Of a stretch of 10,739 nt of DNA, positions 5,801-10,739 are shown piece by piece. A program made the position numbers and the translations under genes. Below the pieces are notes generated by a model. It made no database searches. It had not been told where the DNA came from and worked only from the letters and a program-made list of their open reading frames with translations. Positions within the stretch are counted from its first letter, which is position 1; each line of letters opens with the position of its first letter. The stretch comes from Zhenhengia stercoravium (GTDB taxonomy: Bacteria > Bacillota > Clostridia > Lachnospirales > Cellulosilyticaceae), in contig JAHLFD010000011.1 in assembly GCA_018883975.1 (NCBI GenBank), forward strand, positions 1-10,739. The letters are read 5' to 3'.

Positions 5801-6283
5801 ATGAAAAAAGATAATTATGGAAATCAAAGTATTTCCTCGTTAAAAGGTGCTGACAGGGTAAGATTACGTCCAGCAGTTATTTTTGGCTCCGATGGGATTG
5901 AGGGATGTCAACATTCGGTATTTGAAATTTTATCAAATGCAATTGACGAGGCTAAAGAAGGTTATGGAAGTGTGATTGATGTAACACTTTGCAAAGATCA
6001 TTCCATTATCATACAAGATTACGGAAGAGGGATGCCTCTAGATTATAATGAAAAGGAAGGTCGTTATAACTGGGATCTTATTTTTTGTGAGCTTTATGCT
6101 GGGGGGAAATATAACAATAACAGTGGGGAAAACTATGAATTTAGCTTAGGACTTAATGGTCTAGGTGCTTGTGCAACCCAATATAGTTCAGCCTTTATGG
6201 ATGTTAGAGTTTATAGAAATGACTATGAATATGAACTTCACTTTGAAAGAGGTGAAAAATATTGGAGGCCTGAGAAAAAATAA
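5801..6283 (+). CDS. Type IIA topoisomerase B subunit (ParE/GyrB-like), N-terminal part before a frameshift
   Basis: The first 160 residues of a ParE/GyrB-type ATPase subunit, covering most of the GHKL ATP-binding domain. ATP-site residues are in place: E42 (catalytic base), N46 (Mg2+) and E50 in VFEILSNAIDEA, the DYGRGMP motif (D73, G75, G77), and a glycine-rich lid GLNGLGA at 117-123. The usual GGLHGVG is changed to LGLNGLG, with Asn for the conserved His. Translation stops at TAA 6281-6283, just after a run of six A, in the middle of the GHKL domain. Removing one base there joins it to the frame of the next entry (WRPEKN-KATYKSTGT, matching the family's KTGTTVxFxPD), giving 655 residues, a normal length. 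On its own this piece could not be a working ATPase subunit. It has a consensus -35 promoter and a strong ribosome site. Confidence 0.85.
   Translation: MKKDNYGNQSISSLKGADRVRLRPAVIFGSDGIEGCQHSVFEILSNAIDEAKEGYGSVIDVTLCKDHSIIIQDYGRGMPLDYNEKEGRYNWDLIFCELYAGGKYNNNSGENYEFSLGLNGLGACATQYSSAFMDVRVYRNDYEYELHFERGEKYWRPEKK
6275..6283 (+). other. Frameshift site (A6 run then TAA) in the ParE-like gene
   Basis: GAG AAA AAA TAA ends the upstream frame. The family-matching sequence resumes in the +1 frame from AAG at 6282. Five A instead of six at 6275-6280, or a +1 shift on AAA-TAA-G, restores one ORF. A GGAGG sequence (6264-6268) lies 9 bases before the last AAA codon. Sequencing error, true mutation and programmed shift cannot be separated from one sequence. 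Confidence 0.85.
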
Positions 6284-7769
6284 GGCAACTTATAAGTCTA
6301 CAGGGACGTGGATTCATTGGAAGCCAGATTCAGAAGTTTTTACAGATATTAGAGTAAGTAGTAGCTACTTCCACAATGTGCTTAAGAGACAGGCTATTGT
6401 TAATAAAGGCATTAAATTTAACTTTAAAGATGAAATTCTAGAAGAAAAACATGTTTACCTTTATCCAGAAGGGATAGTAGGCTATGCCAAAGAAGTAGCA
6501 GCTGAAAAACAGTTTAGTGAACTCATTTTCATGCAACATGAGACAAGAGGGCAAGATAGCCCAGAGAGACCGGAATATAAACTTAAGTTTGAAATTGCTT
6601 GCACGTTTTGTAATGAAGCCAATTTGTTAGAGTACTACCATAACTCAAGTTATCTTGAGTATGGTGGAGCACCAGATAAAGCAGTCAAGAATGCTTTTGT
6701 CTACTGTATAGATCAGTATATTAAGAATGAGAACCTTTATAATAAAGATGAGAAGAAAATTACATTTGTAGATATACAGGATAGTCTCATTTTAATTGTC
6801 AACTCTTTTTCAACAGTAACAAGTTATGAGAATCAGACTAAAAAGGCAATTACCAATAAATTTATTCAAGAAGCTATACAGGACTACTTAAAAGACTATT
6901 TATCTATTTACTTTATTGAAAATAAAGATGAAGCAACACGTATTGCAAAACAAATCCTTATTAATAAACGAAGCCGTGAGAAAGCAGAACGTACACGTAT
7001 CAATGTACGTAAACAGTTAGGTGGTACAATTGATATTACGAACCGCATTAAGAAATTCGTAGATTGTAGATCAAAAGACCTAAATAAACGTGAGCTTTAT
7101 ATTGTAGAAGGAGATTCTGCGCTTGGTTCATGTAAATTAGGGCGTAATGCAGAATTCCAAGGTATCATGGCTATTCGAGGGAAGATCTTAAACTGTCTTA
7201 AATCAGATTATGATAAAATCTTTAAAAGTGATATTATTGTAGATTTGCTTAAGGTATTAGGTTGTGGGGTAGAAATTACAAGTAAACACAACAAAGAGTT
7301 GCATACTTTCGAACTTGAAAATTTAAGATGGCATAAAGTTATTATCTGTACAGATGCCGATGTAGATGGTTATCAGATTCGTACACTTGTATTAACTATG
7401 CTGTATGCTTTAGTACCAACACTTATTAGAGAAGGTAAAGTTTTCATTGCGGAAACACCACTTTATGAAATCAATACAAAAGATCATACTTACTTTGCTT
7501 ATTCAGATTATGAGAAAACAAAAATCTTAGAGTCTCTCAAATGCAAATATACCATCCAACGTTCAAAAGGGCTTGGTGAAAATGATCCAGAGATGATGTG
7601 GGAAACAACTATGAATCCAGAGACAAGAAGATTGATTCAAGTGATGCCAGAAGATGCTGAGATTACAAAAGAAGTATTTGAGAGGCTTCTTGGAGATAAT
7701 TTAGCAGCAAGAAAAGCATTTATTGCAGAAGTAGGTCATGAGTATTTAGACTTATTGGATATGAGTTAA
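6282..7769 (+). CDS. Type IIA topoisomerase B subunit (ParE/GyrB-like), transducer and TOPRIM part after the frameshift
   Basis: The remaining 495 residues of the B subunit, numbered here as 161-655 of the repaired protein. It completes the GHKL domain (GTWIHWKPD), then the transducer domain with the ATP-contacting lysine K347 in ENQTKK. TOPRIM begins with YIVEGDSALG (metal-binding E436) and contains DADVDG (D518, D520, D522), the Mg2+ site of the cleavage core. The C-terminus SKGLGENDPEMMWETTMNPETR and LLGDNLAARKAFI is typical of the family. Differences include EGDSALG for EGDSAGG, DADVDGYQI for DADVDGAHI, and no recognisable EGGTH segment. The same frame is open upstream to a GTG at 6165, but that stretch encodes nothing family-like and no start with a ribosome site exists near 6282, so it is not an independent gene. 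The ParC-like gene starts 16 bases after the stop. Confidence 0.88.
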   Translation, partial: KATYKSTGTWIHWKPDSEVFTDIRVSSSYFHNVLKRQAIVNKGIKFNFKDEILEEKHVYLYPEGIVGYAKEVAAEKQFSELIFMQHETRGQDSPERPEYKLKFEIACTFCNEANLLEYYHNSSYLEYGGAPDKAVKNAFVYCIDQYIKNENLYNKDEKKITFVDIQDSLILIVNSFSTVTSYENQTKKAITNKFIQEAIQDYLKDYLSIYFIENKDEATRIAKQILINKRSREKAERTRINVRKQLGGTIDITNRIKKFVDCRSKDLNKRELYIVEGDSALGSCKLGRNAEFQGIMAIRGKILNCLKSDYDKIFKSDIIVDLLKVLGCGVEITSKHNKELHTFELENLRWHKVIICTDADVDGYQIRTLVLTMLYALVPTLIREGKVFIAETPLYEINTKDHTYFAYSDYEKTKILESLKCKYTIQRSKGLGENDPEMMWETTMNPETRRLIQVMPEDAEITKEVFERLLGDNLAARKAFIAEVGHEYLDLLDMS

Positions 7770-7785
7770 GAAGGGGGAAGAAGAA

Positions 7786-9936
7786 ATGGACGAGAAGATT
7801 ATTAGACAGAATATATCCGAGACATTAGAATCCAATTACATGCCATATGCTATGAGTGTAATTGTCTCTCGTGCACTACCTGAAATTGATGGGTTTAAAC
7901 CATCCCATCGTAAATTACTTTATACAATGTATAAAATGTCACTTTTAAAATCTGGCCGTACAAAGTCAGCGAATATTGTCGGACAAACTATGAAGCTTAA
8001 TCCTCACGGAGATAGTGCTATTTATGAGACTATGGTGCGTCTTACAAAGGGCTATGCAGCACTTAATACACCTTTTATAGATTCTAAAGGAAACTTTGGT
8101 AAAGTTTATTCAAGAGATATGGCTTATGCAGCATCAAGATATACAGAAGCAAAGCTCAGTGATATTTGTGAAGAACTTTTTGGTGATATAGAAGAAGATT
8201 CAGTACCGTTTGTAGATAACTATGATGGTAAGATGAAAGAACCTACTTTACTTCCTGTTACATTTCCTAATATTTTAGTTAACCCTAATCAAGGGATTGC
8301 TGTAGGAATGGCTAGTAATATATGTAGTTTTAATTTAGGCGAAGTATGTGATGCCACTATTGCATACCTAAAGTCAGATAAGGAAGATGTAACAGATTAT
8401 ATTCTTGCACCTGACTTTTCTACAGGTGGAGAGCTTATTTATAATAAAGAAGAAATGAAAAGTATTTTAAATAGTGGGCGTGGTTCCTTTAAAATGAGAG
8501 GGAAATACGAGTATGTTAAAAAGGAAAACTGTATTGAAATCACAGAAATCCCTTATACAACAACAATAGAAGCTATTATTGATAAAATTGAAGATGCTGT
8601 TAAACAAGGTAAGATTAAAGAGATTTCAGACGTACGTGATGAAACAGACCTTTCAGGTTTAAAACTTACTATTGATTTAAAACGTTCAGCTGATCCTAAT
8701 ATTGTTATTGAAAAGCTCTTTAAACTTACAACACTTGAAGATACTTTCAGCTGTAATTTTAATGTACTTATTGATGGAATGCCCAAAGTATTAGGCGTCA
8801 AATCCATCATTGAGGAGTGGGTAAGATTTAGAAAAGATTGTCTTGTTAGAAAGTTTACTTTCAATATTGATAAAATGCAGAAAAGACATCATCTTTTACT
8901 TGGGCTTAAACAAATCTTATTTGATATTGATAAGGCTATCGATATTATCAGAAATACTGAAAAAGAAAATCAAGTTGTACCAAACCTTATGCGTGCCTTT
9001 GAACTTACTCAAATGCAAGCTGAGTTTGTAGCAGAGATTAAATTACGTCACCTTAACAAACAGTATATTTTAAATACTCTTCAAGATGTAGATAAGCTTG
9101 AAAAGGAAATTGCTAAGTACACAGAAATTATTAATAGCGATACAAAACTTAAAAAAGTTATTAGTGATGAGTTAAAGCAAACTAAGAAGAAATATGCTAT
9201 GCCAAGGCGTACAACTTTAATTGAGCCACATAAAGTAGTTGCTTTACCGAGTGACGCTTTAATAGAAGACTATAATCTTAGATTCTTCTTTACAGAGCAT
9301 CAGTATCTTAAAAAGATTTCACTAGCTTCTCTTAGAAGTAGCGGGGAGCAGAAGCTGAAAGATAATGACCAAATTATTCAAGAAGTTGAAACCACTAATA
9401 AAAGCGATGTACTCTTCTTTACGAATAAGTGTAATGTCTATAAAGTAAAAGCTTATGAAATAGAAGACTGTAAAGCAAGTCAATATGGGGTATACTTACC
9501 TAATATTTTAGACTTAGAGGCTGATGAGACAATTATTTATATGTATCCAACAATGGATTACACAGGCTCTATCTTATTTGGATTCGAATCGGGAAAAGTC
9601 GCACGTGTGCCGCTTAATGTATATGAGACAAAGACAAATAGAAAGAAACTGGTTAAAGCTTATTATGGTAAAAGTAGTTGTGTAGGTATCTGTGTCATTT
9701 ATGAAGAAGGTTATATTGAATGTATTAGGACAGATGAAAAGTGGGCTATTATCCCAACAGAACTGATTGAAGAAAAAGCAAAGCGTGATACACCAGGTAT
9801 ACAGGTGTTAAACATTACTAAGAAACATACTATGGCTCATATTAAGCTAATTATGGAAATAGATGAAAAAATAGAAAAACTTGCCACTAAAGCATTACCG
9901 GCAAATGTAAAAAATATAGGGACAACAAGAGACTAA
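7786..9936 (+). CDS. Type IIA topoisomerase A subunit (ParC/GyrA-like), without GyrA box
   Basis: A 716-residue DNA breakage-reunion subunit partnering the preceding B subunit. The winged-helix/tower core covers about residues 8-470: MPYAMSVIVSRALP, the quinolone region NPHGDSAIYE (S77 and E81, the usual sensitive-type residues), catalytic Y119 with R118 in SRYTEAK, and the DNA-bending I171 in GIAVGMASN. A coiled region (about 420-470) precedes a beta-pinwheel-like C-terminal domain (about 485-690). At the GyrA-box position there is RSSGEQ (517-522) instead of QRRGGKG, so supercoiling is unlikely and a topo IV-like role is favoured. Against E. coli GyrA, the VRDG loop is one residue shorter (R38 absent), R47 is Lys (K43) and H78 is Asn (N72). 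It starts 16 bases after the B gene with AAGGGGG as ribosome site. proB follows 24 bases later. An intact partner suggests the B gene is functional. Confidence 0.92.
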   Translation: MDEKIIRQNISETLESNYMPYAMSVIVSRALPEIDGFKPSHRKLLYTMYKMSLLKSGRTKSANIVGQTMKLNPHGDSAIYETMVRLTKGYAALNTPFIDSKGNFGKVYSRDMAYAASRYTEAKLSDICEELFGDIEEDSVPFVDNYDGKMKEPTLLPVTFPNILVNPNQGIAVGMASNICSFNLGEVCDATIAYLKSDKEDVTDYILAPDFSTGGELIYNKEEMKSILNSGRGSFKMRGKYEYVKKENCIEITEIPYTTTIEAIIDKIEDAVKQGKIKEISDVRDETDLSGLKLTIDLKRSADPNIVIEKLFKLTTLEDTFSCNFNVLIDGMPKVLGVKSIIEEWVRFRKDCLVRKFTFNIDKMQKRHHLLLGLKQILFDIDKAIDIIRNTEKENQVVPNLMRAFELTQMQAEFVAEIKLRHLNKQYILNTLQDVDKLEKEIAKYTEIINSDTKLKKVISDELKQTKKKYAMPRRTTLIEPHKVVALPSDALIEDYNLRFFFTEHQYLKKISLASLRSSGEQKLKDNDQIIQEVETTNKSDVLFFTNKCNVYKVKAYEIEDCKASQYGVYLPNILDLEADETIIYMYPTMDYTGSILFGFESGKVARVPLNVYETKTNRKKLVKAYYGKSSCVGICVIYEEGYIECIRTDEKWAIIPTELIEEKAKRDTPGIQVLNITKKHTMAHIKLIMEIDEKIEKLATKALPANVKNIGTTRD

Positions 9937-9960
9937 GATTAACAATTAATGGAGGGAACC

Positions 9961-10739
9961 ATGAGGGGACAATTATTAAACAGTAAGCGTATTGTTGTAA
10001 AAATCGGTACGTCTTCTTTAACCCATGACAATGGCAATACAAATTTAGACAAGATGGAAAAACTAGCAAGGGTTTTAACAGATTTAAATCATCAAGGGAA
10101 GGAAATAATACTTGTATCATCTGGTGCAATTGGTACAGGTTCAAGACGTATTGGTTTAACTGAAAGACCGCAAGAACTTGAAATGAAACAAGCAACAGCT
10201 GCTATTGGACAAGCTATTTTAATGCAAATTTATGAAAAATTTTTTGCAGAATATAATCAAGTTATTGCACAAGTTCTTTTAACTAAAGATGTTATAGAAG
10301 ATCCAATTAAAAATCAAAATGCTAAAAATACACTTTTTGCTTTATTAAAGCTAGGTGTTATTCCAATCATTAATGAAAATGACTGCATTTCTACAGCGCA
10401 GATAGAAGGATACCGTTTTGGAGATAATGATACACTTTCTGCCATGGTTGCTCAACTCGTGGATGCTGATCTGCTTATTTTATTAACAGATATTGATGGA
10501 CTCTATACAGATAATCCAAAAGTTAATAAAGAAGCTACACTCATTAAAACAGTAGAAGAAATTACACCTGAGATTGAAGGATTAGGAAAAGATACAGGTT
10601 CCCAATTTGGAACAGGTGGTATGACAACAAAGATTACAGCAGCAAAAATAGCCAAAGATAACCAGACACATACAGTTGTTGCCTTAGGGGACGATACACG
10701 CGTTCTTTACGATATTTTAGAAGGTAAAGAAGTAGGAAC
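9961..10739 (+). CDS. proB: Glutamate 5-kinase, 3' end outside the window
   Basis: The first 259 residues of ProB, which phosphorylates glutamate in the first step of proline synthesis. The amino-acid kinase fold is evident: VVKIGTSSLT with K14, LVSSGAIGTG, INENDCIS (usually INENDTV), FGDNDTLSA, LLTDIDGLYTDNP and GTGGMTTKITAAKIA. The reading frame is open to the last base. Whether a C-terminal PUA domain follows (about 370 residues) or the protein ends near residue 265, as some do, cannot be told. A strong GGAGG (9951-9955) lies 5 bases before the ATG. There is no promoter or terminator in the 24 bases after the topoisomerase A gene, so it is probably in the same transcript; proA would be expected next. 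Confidence 0.95.
   Translation, partial: MRGQLLNSKRIVVKIGTSSLTHDNGNTNLDKMEKLARVLTDLNHQGKEIILVSSGAIGTGSRRIGLTERPQELEMKQATAAIGQAILMQIYEKFFAEYNQVIAQVLLTKDVIEDPIKNQNAKNTLFALLKLGVIPIINENDCISTAQIEGYRFGDNDTLSAMVAQLVDADLLILLTDIDGLYTDNPKVNKEATLIKTVEEITPEIEGLGKDTGSQFGTGGMTTKITAAKIAKDNQTHTVVALGDDTRVLYDILEGKEVG

Noticed and set aside
6165..6283. GTG at 6165 as the start of a separate B-subunit gene
   Set aside because: The 39 residues read in this frame before 6282 show no family similarity, while the other frame encodes conserved GHKL sequence. No ribosome site fits; it is open frame before the frameshift.
6383..6392. TAAGAGACAG, matching the last 10 bases of the Tn5 mosaic end, as a second adapter insertion
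   Set aside because: It is in frame within conserved topoisomerase sequence (VLKRQAIVNKG, like the family's LAFLNKG), with no break on either side; a chance match.
8553..8864. Minus-strand open frames (421-696, 1450-1692, 1851-2084, 2968-3177, 8553-8864, 9887-10195)
   Set aside because: All lie opposite well-supported genes or their edges, resemble no known family, lack ribosome sites that I could see, and have composition expected of antisense shadows.

Overview
The window comes from an AT-rich Gram-positive bacterium of the Clostridia. Shine-Dalgarno sites are of GGAGG/AGGTGAT type, the terminators are compact hairpins with T tracts, and the promoters have sigma-A form. There is a DUF1292 protein and a type IIA topoisomerase pair with the EIDGFKPSHRK signature that I associate with Lachnospiraceae-like Clostridia. 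A Lachnospirales/Cellulosilyticum-like source is my inference; nothing here fixes genus or species. All genes lie on the + strand. The first 18 bases are a leftover Nextera (Tn5 mosaic end) adapter, so the left edge is an untrimmed contig end and not genomic sequence.

Layout. (1) 20-2897: an M18 metallo-aminopeptidase missing its extreme N-terminus, a cytoplasmic cyclophilin and an M19 dipeptidase, closely spaced; a peptide breakdown and protein folding cluster. (2) 2906-3369: a self-contained unit with a strong extended -10 promoter, a DUF1292 protein with a Cys/His-rich N-terminal tail, and a perfect-stem terminator. (3) 3373-5723: a short UvrC/Cho-like GIY-YIG nuclease whose promoter seems to start transcription at its ATG, a membrane-anchored cyclophilin, and a small K+-channel-like protein overlapping it by 8 bases. 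The terminator of this unit includes the channel gene's stop codon. (4) 5728-10739: a near-perfect 27-bp palindrome centred on a consensus -35 box drives a ParE-like subunit (broken by a single-base frameshift in an A6 run), a ParC-like subunit, and the start of proB (glutamate 5-kinase), which runs off the window.

The two topoisomerase subunits should form an A2B2 type IIA enzyme. The B subunit (655 residues once the frame is repaired) keeps the ATPase and TOPRIM catalytic residues. The A subunit keeps the catalytic tyrosine but lacks the GyrA box, so decatenation/relaxation (topo IV-like) is more likely than supercoiling. Both subunits differ from textbook GyrA/ParC and GyrB/ParE at several normally conserved positions.

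I found no tRNA, rRNA, CRISPR array, insertion sequence or phage gene. No stretch over 300 bases lacks a gene. The points most worth a second look are the frameshift, the palindromic candidate operator, the divergent topoisomerase pair, the possibly leaderless single-active-site UvrC-like nuclease, and the coupled membrane cyclophilin/channel pair.
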